From Palsa-504 sp963808615 (lineage in GTDB: Bacteria > Actinomycetota > Actinomycetes > Streptosporangiales > Streptosporangiaceae): a stretch of DNA of 64,000 bases. The translations under genes and the position numbers were made by a program. Under the pieces are notes generated by a model. That model was not told the DNA's origin. It did no database searches and saw nothing but the letters and a program-made list of their open reading frames with translations. This document shows, piece after piece, positions 16,479 through 24,821 of this stretch; positions within the stretch are counted from its first letter, which is position 1; each line of letters starts with the position of its first letter. Where the stretch lies: NCBI GenBank assembly GCA_963808615.1, contig CAWEGV010000007.1, positions 1 through 64,000 of the forward strand, given 5' to 3'.

Positions 16479-17765
16479 TCAGACCTTTCGCCAGCGGGCC
16501 TCGCACAGCCCGTAGATGCCGAAGACGGCCAGGCCGAGGGCGGCCAGCAGCATCAGGATCTCACCGTACGGCTGATTGCGCAGCGTGAGCAGGGCCTTGT
16601 CGATGCCGCCGGACTCCGAGGCCCGGTGGGTGACGGCCGCGTCGATCACGAGCCCGCCCGCCAGGGCGAAAACCAGGCCGCGGGCGATGGTCCCGACCAT
16701 GCCGAGCAGCTTGACGACACGGCGGGTCCGAGGGCTCATCCGCGACGTCTGCAGGTACTTCATGAAGGTGCGGCGAACGCCCTGGCTGACTAGGACCAGG
16801 CCGATGACGACGACAATCAGGCCGACGATGCCGACCAGCCATCGGCCGGCGGTGTGCTGCATGGCCGTCGCCGTCATGTCCTGCTGCTGACGGGATTGAC
16901 TGCGGTGCGTCCCCGAGATCACCGAGAAGGTCAGGTAGGCAAAGCCGGCGTAGACCACCGCCCGGCCCAGCGACGTCAGCCGGGAGCCGGCGCTGTTCCG
17001 TTCCCCGGTGACGCCGAAGGCAGCTTCGCTCAGCCGCCACAGGGCATAGGCCGCGAAGCCGATGCCGAGCAGCACGAGCGAGACCAGCCCGTAGGACTTG
17101 CCCGCGAGCAACTGCAAGGCGCCCGACTGATCTGTTTCCTGTGAGCTGTGGCCGAGTGCGACGAGCACGGCTACCCAGCCGATCAGCAGGTAGATTACCC
17201 CCCGCGCCGTCAGGCCGGCCCGGGCCAGGATGTGCGCCGCGGGGCTGCGAGAAGCCTGTCTGGTTTTGCGCGTCACTCTGGTGACGGGTACGGACTGCAT
17301 ACCCGTAGCTACCTCGACAGAGCGCCCGGAAACGTCAGGCCCGGCGCGGGCTTCTGACTTCTGACCAGGCTCAGGTCCGGGCAGACGCGGAGGTCCGGGC
17401 AGATGCGGAGGTCCGGGCAGATGCGGAGGTCCGGGCAGATGCGGAGGTCCGGGCAGATGCGAGAGCCCGGCGATCGTGGCGTACCAGTAGCCGCCCGCGA
17501 GGTTCCCCGCCGCGGGCACCAGGAACCACGCTGACAGCCGGTACATCTTGCGCCGCTCCTGGTCGGTTTCCGCCTTGCGGCCGAGCGAGACCAGAACGAG
17601 GCCGATGCCGAGCTGGAAGCCGCCCGCGGCAGCACGCGTGACCCCGGAGACGCCCAGGTGGCGGTACTCCCAGGGGCTGATCAGGCGGTGCGTGCCGGGT
17701 CGCGGGGGCGATAGCCACCACCCGCGCAGACCCTTCACCGCGGTGTTGTCGTCGGGTGCGTTCAT
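16479..17765 (-). CDS. Membrane protein: unknown N-terminal domain fused to DUF1206 repeats
   Basis: 428 residues, ATG 17765 with GGGAGG upstream. Residues 1-105 contain WEYRHLGVSGVTRAAAGGFQ and two hydrophobic helices, with no family known to me. A linker of Leu-Pro-Gly-Pro-Pro-His repeats follows (about 105-135). Residues about 185-428 are three DUF1206 units of two helices each, with LTARGVIYLLIGWVAVLVAL, GYAAYALWRL-type and TIARGLVFALAGGLVIDAAV segments. DUF1206 proteins are actinobacterial membrane proteins of unknown function. The gene begins an operon with the lipid kinase and double phosphatase, after nine bases. Confidence 0.8.
   Translation of the reverse strand: MNAPDDNTAVKGLRGWWLSPPRPGTHRLISPWEYRHLGVSGVTRAAAGGFQLGIGLVLVSLGRKAETDQERRKMYRLSAWFLVPAAGNLAGGYWYATIAGLSHLPGPPHLPGPPHLPGPPHLPGPPRLPGPEPGQKSEARAGPDVSGRSVEVATGMQSVPVTRVTRKTRQASRSPAAHILARAGLTARGVIYLLIGWVAVLVALGHSSQETDQSGALQLLAGKSYGLVSLVLLGIGFAAYALWRLSEAAFGVTGERNSAGSRLTSLGRAVVYAGFAYLTFSVISGTHRSQSRQQQDMTATAMQHTAGRWLVGIVGLIVVVIGLVLVSQGVRRTFMKYLQTSRMSPRTRRVVKLLGMVGTIARGLVFALAGGLVIDAAVTHRASESGGIDKALLTLRNQPYGEILMLLAALGLAVFGIYGLCEARWRKV
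17380..17465 (-). repeat. 18-bp tandem repeat, five units, coding LPGPPH
   Basis: Five near-identical 18-base units (CGGAGGTCCGGGCAGATG on the plus strand) lie in frame in the linker of the DUF1206 fusion. Length and Pro-Gly-Pro-Pro content resemble the 2.3-kb repeat, though the genes are unrelated. Confidence 0.9.
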
Positions 17766-17819
17766 CGGGGGGATGCCTCCCTGCGGGCTATGGTGCCGGC
17801 CGCCCGGTCACCTATTAAT

Positions 17820-17849
17820 TTGATATCATCTTGATATCCTGCTTGTCAA
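17820..17849 (-). promoter_or_regulatory. Promoter with overlapping palindromic operator for the DUF1206 lipid operon
   Basis: On the minus strand TTGACA (17844-17849) and TATCAA (17820-17825) are 18 bases apart, a good housekeeping promoter, about 55 bases before the gene's ATG. Inside it lies GATATCA-TCT-TGATATC (17822-17838), a perfect 7-base inverted repeat, which would block the spacer and -10 if bound. Confidence 0.65.
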
Positions 17850-18276
17850 CGACGGCGGCCCTGGCGGGCTCGCCGCGGCGGGCGCGCCGATCGCTGCCTG
17901 CTGGCGCTGCAGGACGTCACGGCGGACCGGCAGGTGCTCTCGCCGGACCGGCAGGTCTGATGCGCGATCTGAGCCGGTGCTATTACCGGCTCAGATGCGC
18001 ATTGATCCGGTTGATCAGCTGGCTCCTCAGCTGGAATCCCGGGGCGAACGTTGCCTGTGGGGCACTAGCGTTGGATGGGCTGACTGCCGAGAGATCTGAG
18101 ACCAATTTAATCGACATTCTTGACCATTTCCCGATGAGCTTCGTCGCTATGAAGCTCCCTGTCCGATCCCGGCCCGACTGGCTCAATCAGAGAAGCCGAA
18201 AGGCCAGGGTCTGCCAGCCCGGGCAGAGGCAGGGGCAATATCATGATCGCGGGCAGTTTCGGTCGCTATTTGCGCG
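17850..18276. other. Intergenic stretch holding hairpin copy B and an AT-rich part
   Basis: No gene seen. It contains hairpin copy B (listed) and, at 18090-18170, an AT-rich part of different composition. A plus-strand open frame crosses here but has no ribosome site or recognisable family. Confidence 0.45.
17960..18068 (-). repeat. Dispersed hairpin element, copy B
   Basis: Inverted counterpart of 8248-8356. Hairpin arms are 17960-17978 and 17985-18002, an 18-base stem with one bulged G and a six-base loop (GCTATT). The loop differs from copy A, but the stem is kept. Both copies begin CTAGTGCCCCA and share GGGATTCCAGCTGAGGAGCC. GC-rich repeats of related type adjoin it at 17905-17958. Confidence 0.75.
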
Positions 18277-19131
18277 CTACTGGATCAGCTCGGCGGGCAC
18301 GTGCAGCTCCGGGCGGGAGTAGAGGTCCGCGACGTGCCGAGGGCTGTCCGACGCGCAAGCGGCGGCGACCTCGTCGATGAGCTCGCCGTAATCGGGGCCG
18401 GTCTGGCCTGCGTAGGCGGCGGTCATCCGCCCCCACTCGTCCCACGGGAGCATCTCGACCTTGTTCAGGGCGGCCAGGTCCCTGATCGCGTTGCCGCTGA
18501 TCTCGGCCGGACCGAAGTTCTCTGTCCCAGCCACGCCAAACCTCGCCGCGTCGATGCCGCCGTGCCGGTAACCGGTCCAGGCCTCTCCGCCCGTGAGGAA
18601 CTCGCCCGGCTGCAAGTCCTCCGGGTGGGGTACGAAACAGCGTTCCAGATGCTGGGTATCGACCCTGATCCACCGTTCGTCGGCCTCGTGCCAGTACTCA
18701 GTGATCCAGTGATCCAGGCCGAGCCCGGGCCGGAAGTACGTACCGAAACCGCAGCGAGCGCGGGCCGCGATACCACGGTGGCGCAGCAGCGCGCAGCTCA
18801 GCACGACGAAGGTCCGGCAGGTGCCGACCAGCCGCCGCTCGGGCTCGCGCGGGATGTCGAGCGCGGCAGGGTCCAACGCCAGCACGGCACCGATGATCGC
18901 GCTGGCCTGCCGGATCTGGCTTCCGCCGAGCCGGCCGGCGTCCAGGCCAAGATCCGTCGCCTCGAAGGGATGCACCACCAGGCCAGGGACGAGCCGGCAG
19001 ATGCCGACAGGATCGGCCGGGATGGCCTCGAGCACGGCCGCGCTGACCTCGCCGATGTCCGTCAGCCGACCCGGAGTGCAGTAGTCGATCGCGCCGGTCA
19101 CGTACCGGATTCTAAGGGCCGCCACTGACAT
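18277..19131 (-). CDS. Transglutaminase-like domain protein
   Basis: 284 residues from ATG 19131 (a GTG at 19152 is an alternative). The middle holds the transglutaminase-core triad: Cys in VGTCRTFVVLSCALLRHRGI, His in DHWITEYW and Asp in RWIRVDTQHL. The spacing and the RHRGIAARARCGFG segment fit transglutaminase-like proteins that act as peptidases or amidases on unknown substrates. The N-terminal part (RYVTGAIDYCTPGRLTDIGE) is specific to an actinobacterial subgroup. No signal peptide, so cytoplasmic. Stands alone between the intergenic hairpin and a GYD fragment on the other strand. Confidence 0.75.
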   Translation of the reverse strand: MSVAALRIRYVTGAIDYCTPGRLTDIGEVSAAVLEAIPADPVGICRLVPGLVVHPFEATDLGLDAGRLGGSQIRQASAIIGAVLALDPAALDIPREPERRLVGTCRTFVVLSCALLRHRGIAARARCGFGTYFRPGLGLDHWITEYWHEADERWIRVDTQHLERCFVPHPEDLQPGEFLTGGEAWTGYRHGGIDAARFGVAGTENFGPAEISGNAIRDLAALNKVEMLPWDEWGRMTAAYAGQTGPDYGELIDEVAAACASDSPRHVADLYSRPELHVPAELIQ

Positions 19132-19152
19132 CGGCAGGTACCCGCGCTGCAC

Positions 19153-19337
19153 TAGGCCACTTCACGGCGGTAGTCCTGTACGAGGCGCCGCATGACACCA
19201 GCGCGGCCAGCTTCGCGCTGGCCATCGCCGCCGGCGGCGCGGCCAAGTCGGCGAAGACCACCCGGCTGCTGAACGGCCAGGAATGGATCGAATCCCTGCG
19301 CAAGGTGCAAGGTTCTCAGTACCGTCCGCCGCAATAG
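19153..19337 (+). pseudogene. GYD-domain protein, C-terminal fragment
   Basis: The frame reads AVVLYEAPHDTSAASFALAI, AAGGAAKSAKTTRLLNGQEW, IESLRKVQGSQYRPPQ and a stop. This matches the end of small GYD-domain proteins ('GDYDAVVLYEAPDD...A.SFALAI...G.V.T.T..LL'). The N-terminal third, with its start and GxYD motif, is missing; the preceding bases belong to the transglutaminase gene's start region. A truncated relic. Confidence 0.6.
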
Positions 19338-19354
19338 CCGGTAACTCGTCCCGG

Positions 19355-20578
19355 TCACGGGCGGGTGAGGAAGAGCTGCTGCTCCGTGGCGAGGTGGGGT
19401 GCCCACTCGAGGCGGTCCGCGCCCGCGAAGCGCAGGTAGGCGCGGAGCGCGTCGCGCATCGCGTCGACGAACCCGTCAGCGCTACGCGGCGCGAAGCCGC
19501 CCTCCCACCAGGCGCCGAGCACCTCCACACGGGCTCCGTCCCGGTCGATCCGCGGTTCGATCCGGCCTACGAAGCGGTCGCCGAAGCACACCGGGAGCAC
19601 GTACCACCCCCAACGGCGCTTGGCCGGCGGGAAAAAGCCCTCCCACACGTAGTCGAAGCCGAACAGGCTCGCCAGCAGGGCCTTGTCCCACAGCAGCGAA
19701 TCGAACGGGGCGATGAACGCGACGGAGGGCGCCGGCGCTGGCGGCGCCTGCAGCAGCGCGAGTTCCTCGCGGAGGACGAAGCGCCTGCCGCGGATGCCCT
19801 CCACGTCGACGGGCACGAGCGCGCCGAGTTCGACCAGCTCCCCGCGCAGCTCGTGGCGTCCCGGCCGCTCCGGCGTCGACTCCGGCGCGGCGATGCGGTA
19901 GAACGTGTCGCCGGCGCCGCCCGCGCCGAGCAGGCCGTGCGCACGGTACCGGGACAGGAGCTTGTGCCGGAGCTGTTCTCGCACCGGCACCTCGTGCGCG
20001 AGCAGCTCGGCCGGGAGCAGCCGTTCGAGGACGTCGTAGTACCGGATGTTGCCCTCGCGCCGGGCGAGGCCGACCACGCCCGCGACGGTGTACGCCTCGA
20101 GCACGGCGCGCACGACGTTCTCCGGCGCCCCGAACCAGTCCTTCGGCGCTCCGTGCTCGGGCTCGAAATCGAGCGCCGACAGCGCGCCCTCCGCGCGGAT
20201 CCGCCCGAGCACGCGCTCGGCCACCGCGGCGTTCTCGGCGAGGATCGCGGCATGGAACCGGGGCCCCTTGCGGCCGAAGCCCAGACGGAACCAGGGGAAC
20301 TCGCGCGCCGGGATGAACGACAGCGCCTTGTTGGTCGTCTCGAAGATCTCACGGCGTTCGTAGAGCAGGTCGCACCAGGCGCGCTCGTAGCCGGCGACGC
20401 GCGCGTGCAGCACGAGGTCGTGGTTCCGCCCGGCGACCGCGATCGGGTCGAACTGGATCGACCCGAACTTCCGGAAGACCTCGAGCACCCCGTCCAGGCC
20501 GCCCGCGACAGACCGCGCAGGCGCCAGGAAGTGCCGCGCGACGAGGAAGCGCCGCGCCGCTTCGGCAGAGACCTTCAT
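19355..20578 (-). CDS. Winged-helix protein, YcaQ-like DNA interstrand-crosslink glycosylase family
   Basis: 407 residues. N-terminal RRFLVARHFL and VFRKFGSIQFDPIAVAGRNH carry the QFDP-type segment of the YcaQ/AlkX family; these are HTH_42 winged-helix proteins that unhook DNA crosslinks. Further family segments are YERREIFETTNKALSFIP, PWFRLGFGRKG, FIAPFDSLLWDK and FDYVWEGFFP. Length is normal for the family. The start ATG 20578 lies in a region without a strong ribosome site. The gene is isolated and is convergent with the GYD fragment. The biochemical role is by family only. Confidence 0.85.
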   Translation of the reverse strand: MKVSAEAARRFLVARHFLAPARSVAGGLDGVLEVFRKFGSIQFDPIAVAGRNHDLVLHARVAGYERAWCDLLYERREIFETTNKALSFIPAREFPWFRLGFGRKGPRFHAAILAENAAVAERVLGRIRAEGALSALDFEPEHGAPKDWFGAPENVVRAVLEAYTVAGVVGLARREGNIRYYDVLERLLPAELLAHEVPVREQLRHKLLSRYRAHGLLGAGGAGDTFYRIAAPESTPERPGRHELRGELVELGALVPVDVEGIRGRRFVLREELALLQAPPAPAPSVAFIAPFDSLLWDKALLASLFGFDYVWEGFFPPAKRRWGWYVLPVCFGDRFVGRIEPRIDRDGARVEVLGAWWEGGFAPRSADGFVDAMRDALRAYLRFAGADRLEWAPHLATEQQLFLTRP

Positions 20579-20830
20579 CTTGAGGACACTAGCGGCAGGG
20601 CCAGGAGGTCACTAGCGGCAAAGTGAGCGTGTCTGGTCACCTGAGGGTCAGGCATGGTGTTTAATAGGGGGTGGTTGTAGTCGAAATTCGTTACGTGTAC
20701 CTGCGCCTGCGAACTTCTGACAGCGGACGCCACGAGTACACAGTCAGGTCTTCCCTGGCAGGCTGGCGATCCCGATAACCCGGAGGGCACGAACGTGTCC
20801 CCCGAATGATCGTCTCTACAGGAGAAGTAC
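20579..20830 (+). promoter_or_regulatory. Leader region of the cold-shock gene
   Basis: About 250 bases before the cold-shock gene lie without a coding frame. CspA-type genes usually have long leaders that regulate translation by temperature; the long, relatively AT-rich leader (20640-20720) fits this. A good ribosome site (AGGAGAAG) is at 20819-20826. No specific promoter is claimed. Confidence 0.4.
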
Positions 20831-21034
20831 ATGGCTGAAGGCACCGTCAAGTGGTTCAACGCCGACAAGGGCTACGGCTTTATCGCCCCCGACGACGGAA
20901 CCGCTGACGTGTTCGTCCACCACTCCGCCATCCAGGCTGACGGGTTCCGCAGCCTGCAGGAGAACCAGCGGGTCGTCTACACCGCCGGGCGGGGCCAGAA
21001 GGGTCCCCAGGCAGAGGAAGTCCGCCCGCTCTAA
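20831..21034 (+). CDS. Cold-shock protein, CspA family
   Basis: 67 residues with both RNA-binding motifs: KGYGFI (RNP1, residues 14-19) and VFVHHSAI (RNP2, about 28-35), plus the opening GTVKWFNADKGYG of the family. Ends AEEVRPL. These five-stranded OB-fold proteins bind single-stranded RNA and DNA and act as RNA chaperones. Single-gene unit with its own leader and a strong terminator. Confidence 0.95.
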   Translation: MAEGTVKWFNADKGYGFIAPDDGTADVFVHHSAIQADGFRSLQENQRVVYTAGRGQKGPQAEEVRPL

Positions 21035-21042
21035 CCGTCAGC

Positions 21043-21081
21043 GAACCGGGCCGGGCGTCTCCTGACTGCCCGGCCCGGTTC
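21043..21081 (+). terminator. Rho-independent-like terminator after the cold-shock gene
   Basis: A perfect 14-base stem (GAACCGGGCCGGGC / GCCCGGCCCGGTTC) with an 11-base loop lies nine bases after the stop codon, followed by GTGTGGGCGCTTTTC. Actinobacterial terminators often lack a strict U run. Confidence 0.8.
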
Positions 21082-21118
21082 GTGTGGGCGCTTTTCGAAG
21101 CGGCACACCCAGCAGTAG

Positions 21119-22004
21119 TTATTCGACCTCGAGTTCGCGCAGGTTGGTCTGGGCGAGCTCGACGAGTTCCTCGCCGCCGCCGGACAGGATGGTGCGGGTC
21201 GCGTACAAGCTGAAGCCCTTGATCTCGCCGTAGGTCAGCTTGGGCGGCAGCGACAGCTCGTAGCGGGCGGTGGCCACCGTGTCGCGGACCGTGCCGACCA
21301 GGGCACCTGGACCGGCACCCGCCGGCCGATCCGCTCGCCGCGGACGTCGACCTGGATCACCGGCACGCCGTCGGGCAGGAACGGCCGGTAGGGCAAGTCG
21401 GTGCCGAGCATGACCAGCGCGTCGCAGTGTTCCATGGCCCGGTACCCGGAGCCGAACCCGATCAGCCCGGTCATGCCCACGTCGTACGGGTTGTCGTACT
21501 CGACGAACTCCTTGCCCCCGAACGCGTGCACGACCGGCGGCTGCAGCTTCCCGGCCAGCGCGATGAGCTGGTCGTGCGCCCAGCATCCGCGGCAGCTGGT
21601 CCGGGATGCTGACCAGCTCGCAGTACACGCTGCACTCGCGGAACAGGTCCTGCGGGTGGGTCTCCTGGAAGTACTGGCCGCCGATCTCGACGGTCGGGAT
21701 CTGCGCGGCGATGGCCAGCACCGGGACCCCGCTGCGGTTAGCGTCGAACAGGCCGTTGATCAGGTGCAGGTTCCCCGGTCCGCAGCTGCCCGCGCACACC
21801 GCCAGCTGCCGGGTCAGCGCCGCCTCCGCGGCCGCCGCGAACGCGGCGCCCCTCCTCGTGCCTGACGTGCTCCCAGGCCATCGTGCCGTCCCGGCGCAGC
21901 GCATCGGTGAACCCGTTCAGCGAGTCCCCGGGAATCCCGTACACCCGCCGCACGCCGGACGCCTTCAGCGTCGCCACCATCACATCAGCCACCGTGGTCG
22001 CCAT
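21119..22004 (-). pseudogene. Thiamine-diphosphate enzyme (pyruvate oxidase/dehydrogenase, PoxB-like), decayed
   Basis: ATG 22004 follows GAAGGAGAAGGAA. Four collinear pieces in different frames are seen. First, VADVMVATLKASGVRRVYGI with PGDSLNGFTDALRR. Second, GSCGPGNLHLINGLFDANRS with TVEIGGQYFQETHPQDLF. Third, GGKEFVEYDNPYDVGMTGLI with YRAMEHCDALVMLGTDLPYR. Fourth, RYELSLPPKLTYGEIKGFSL to the stop. These belong to the N-terminal, central and C-terminal parts of PoxB-type enzymes. Pieces between are absent, so at least two internal deletions besides frameshifts occurred. The stretch is about half the normal 1.7-1.8 kb. Not functional. Confidence 0.8.
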
Positions 22005-22282
22005 TTCCTTCTCCTTCTCGCCAGTGGATGACACCACTGTCGCGCTGCGAACGGCCTGGCGCACCTGCGGATGACCCTGGCCGGCACCCTGGTCTGCCGG
22101 CCCAGGGTGCGGCGGCCATCGTCCGGCAGGCGGATCCTCGCGACGGCCCGTGAACCAGACCAGGGGCCAGGCCAGGGTGTGGCCCTGGTGTGCCGGGGAC
22201 CTGGCCGGTGCGACTGTGGAGGACAGGACGTAACCGGCGGCCTGAACCCAGATCGCCGGCCATAGGAAAAGGAGCAAGAGTC

Positions 22283-22531
22283 ATGGAGTACGGACTCGAG
22301 GTCGTGGTGCTACCGGTCTCCGACGTGGACAAGGCTAAGGACTTCTACCAGGGGCTGGGCTGGCGGCTGGACGCCAACTACACCGGCAGCCCCGACTACC
22401 GGGTGGTGCAGCTGACCCCGCCGGGCTCGGCCTGCTCGGTCATCTTCGGCACTGGGGTCTGTTCGGCCGCACGGGGCTCGATGCAGGGCCTGCACCTGGT
22501 CGCCGCCGCCCTGGCCTGGCTCGCGCCCTAA
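22283..22531 (+). pseudogene. VOC-family protein, truncated
   Basis: The start (ATG 22283, AAGGAG upstream) and first 65 residues are well preserved: MEYGLEVVVLPVSDVDKAKD, FYQGLGWRLDANY, VVQLTPPGSACSVIFGTG. This is the first half of a glyoxalase-fold protein. After GLHLV the sequence changes to AAALAWLAP and stops, so the second beta-alpha unit with its metal-binding residues is gone. Intact homologues are about 130-140 residues; this has 82. Probably a remnant; an actual short product cannot be excluded. Confidence 0.65.
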
Positions 22532-22549
22532 CCCGACTGGAGGCTCGCC

Positions 22550-23074
22550 ATGCGTATCAGAAAGAACCCGCTGACCCCCCTCGCGGCTGTCGCCGCCGGC
22601 CTGGTGGCCGGCGCCGTCGGCACCGTCGGCCTGGATGCCGTGCAATACCTGAAGTACCGCCGCGGTGGCGGCACCGATAGCCCGCGGGCCTGGGAGTTCG
22701 CGCCGGTCGACAGCTGGGAGACGGCCCCGGACCCGGGGCAGGTAGCCCGCCGAGTGATCGAGGGCTTTACTCAGCGCAAGCTCGCCGACCGCTGGGCCTT
22801 CCCGGTCAGCACCGCTATGCACTGGACCTACGGATCGGCGGCGGGCGCGGCCTACGGCATCCTGGTCGGATCGCTGCCCACGCCGCATCCCTGGTACGGC
22901 CTGCCGCTCGGCGCAGCGGTCTTCGCCAACGACTACACCGCCCTGCCGCTGGCCGGGCTGTATAAGCCGATCTGGAAGTACAACGCGAAGACCCTGGCCT
23001 GGGACCTGAGCGCGCACCTGGCCTACGGCGCGGCCACCGGCACGACGTTCTGGCTGCTGACCAAGATCATTTGA
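22550..23074 (+). CDS. Hypothetical membrane protein
   Basis: 174 residues. ATG 22550 with GGAGG at proper distance. Residues about 9-30 are a membrane helix (LAAVAAGLVAGAVGTVGLDA), then YLKYRRGGGTD and a soluble part; two more helical hydrophobic stretches lie near AMHWTYGSAAGAAYGILVG (about 90-108) and HLAYGAATGTTFWLLTKI at the end. I recognise no named family. The next gene starts within four bases of the stop, so they may be co-transcribed. Confidence 0.6.
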   Translation: MRIRKNPLTPLAAVAAGLVAGAVGTVGLDAVQYLKYRRGGGTDSPRAWEFAPVDSWETAPDPGQVARRVIEGFTQRKLADRWAFPVSTAMHWTYGSAAGAAYGILVGSLPTPHPWYGLPLGAAVFANDYTALPLAGLYKPIWKYNAKTLAWDLSAHLAYGAATGTTFWLLTKII

Positions 23075-23124
23075 CCGAACGGGCCGTGGTGCCTGCCCTC
23101 CTCATCGTGTCAGGAGTCACCCAG

Positions 23125-23738
23125 ATGGACGAGAAGACCACCGGTGACAGCGTTGAAGTCCATCGGCCGGCGGCCCCGCCGTCACGCCTGGTACGGCTGC
23201 TTCTGCGCCGGAACGAACTGCGGCGGCGGTGCGATCGCATCGAGGGCGCGATCCAGCTAGCGCTGTCGGTGGCCTTCCTGTTGGCCACCGTCGTGGCGGT
23301 GCTGTTGGCCGGGCACGTCTACCAGTCCCAGAGTGCGGCGGCGGCTCGCCTGCGGCCGGCGGTGGCCGTGGTCTCTGGGCCCGGCCCGCTGGTCGCCGAC
23401 ATGTACATGCAGGAAGCGCAGCTGACCTGGCGGCTGGCGGACGGAGCTGAACGTACCGGTGTGCTCACCAGCACGACCGTTCCGGCCCTGGCCGCCGCAC
23501 AAATGGGGAACAGCGTCCCGGTATGGCTGAATGCATCCGGAACCCACGGCCCCCGCCGCCCAGCCAGTACGACATCATCCTGAACATGCTCCTCGCCGCC
23601 GCCATGGTTCTGGCGGGTGCCGGGGCGCTGCTGGTCTGCTGCTACCTGCTGTGCCGGGTGGCGCTTGACCGGCATCGCCTGGCCAGCTGGGAGCAGGCCT
23701 GGGCCGTCACCGGCCCGCGCTGGACGAATCGCAGATGA
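23125..23738 (+). pseudogene. Rv1733c-family membrane protein, split by a frameshift
   Basis: Read from ATG 23125 (GGAG nine bases before). The first frame has LLLRRNELRRRCDRIEGAIQ with a membrane helix LSVAFLLATVVAVLLAGHVY, and ends NASGTHGPRRPASTTSS. The next frame resumes PPPPSQYDIILNMLLAAAMV, a second helix and LDRHRLASWEQAWAVTGPRW to the stop at 23738. Joined near 23540-23555 by one base, these form the typical two-helix actinobacterial protein like mycobacterial Rv1733c. Function unknown; such proteins are known as dormancy-associated antigens in mycobacteria. A sequencing error in the C-rich run is an equal possibility. Confidence 0.75.
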
Positions 23739-23757
23739 TGCGGACAGGAGAGCGGGC

Positions 23758-24821
23758 ATGACTACGGGACTGGTACTGCTCGGGACGGCAGGCGCGCCCA
23801 TGCCGGTGGCCGGCCGCGGGGGCATTTCGTCGGCGCTGATCGTCGACGGGCGGGTCTTCGTCATCGACTGCGGGCGCGGGTCCCCGTCCGCCTTCGCCGA
23901 GGCCGGGCTGGACTTCACCCGGCTGGAAGCGGTGTTCATCACCCACCTGCACGCGGACCACGTCGGCGACCTGCCCGGCATGATCTTGTACCCGTGGGGC
24001 GTCCGCGTGGGCGGAATTGGCCCGCTCTGCGTGTACGGCCCGGGGCGGCCCCGCACCCTGCCCGCGGGTGATGCCGTCTTCCACCGGCAGACGGTGATCT
24101 CCCCCGAGCTGCCCGACCCGGGCACGGCCGATCTGGTCGGCCACATCCTGGCCGGCTACGCCTACCACCTGAACGTCATGCCGCTGGACAGCCACATGCC
24201 GGATGCGGGCGCGCTGGTCCGGGGCATCGACGTCGCCGCCGAGCCCGGGACCGAGGACGCCGCCCCGGACCGGTCGTCGTCGTGGCAGACGCGGGCGTCC
24301 GGGTCACCGCCGTGGCGGTAACGCACGGCCATGCGGTCCCGGCACTGGCCTACCGGTTCGACACCGCCGACGGCTCGGTGGTGTTCTCCGGCGACACCAC
24401 AGTGAACGAGAACCTGATCGCCCTGGCCCAGGGCGCCGACATCCTGGTCCACCAGGTGGCCGACCTGAGCTACCTGCGGCGGCACGGCATGGACGAGGCC
24501 GAGGTGGCCCGGATGGCCGGCCTGCACACCGACGTCAACCAGGTCGGGAGCGTCGCCGGGCGGGCCGGAGTCGGCGAGCTCATCCTGAACCACTACCTCC
24601 CGGCTGACCCGGAAGCCATCACGGACGAAGAATGGGCCCGCCGCGCCGGGAAGGGATTCAGCGGCACCACCACCGCAGGCCACGACGGCCTGCGCCGGAC
24701 GCTCCCCCGGCCCCGCGTGACGGGAACTTCACCCATAACTGAACAGGATCATGTTCGGCGGGGAGCGCCTCCTGCGGCGTTAGCACCGAAGGCTAGAGGT
24801 CGGTGCTCTCGCCGGGTATGA
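23758..24821 (+). pseudogene. Metallo-beta-lactamase-fold hydrolase, RNase Z-like, split by a frameshift
   Basis: ATG 23758 follows GGACAGGAG. First frame: LLGTAGAPMP, GGISSALIVDGRVFVIDCGR and THLHADHVGDLPG, the HxHxDH zinc motif, then loses frame. The second frame has VTAVAVTHGHAVPALAYRFD, VVFSGDTTVNENLIALAQGA, GMDEAEVARMAGLHTDVNQV and LILNHYLPAD, completing the zinc ligands (Asp in SGDT, His in NHY). The frames meet near 24255-24270. Together they form one RNase Z/arylsulfatase-like enzyme. The 3' end after KGFSGTTTAGHDGLRRTL is atypical and overlaps the opposite gene by 29 bases, so the true stop may differ. Confidence 0.75.

Noticed and set aside
17380..17465. Regular 18-bp repeats as a possible CRISPR array
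   Set aside because: No spacers between units; they lie in frame in a coding linker.
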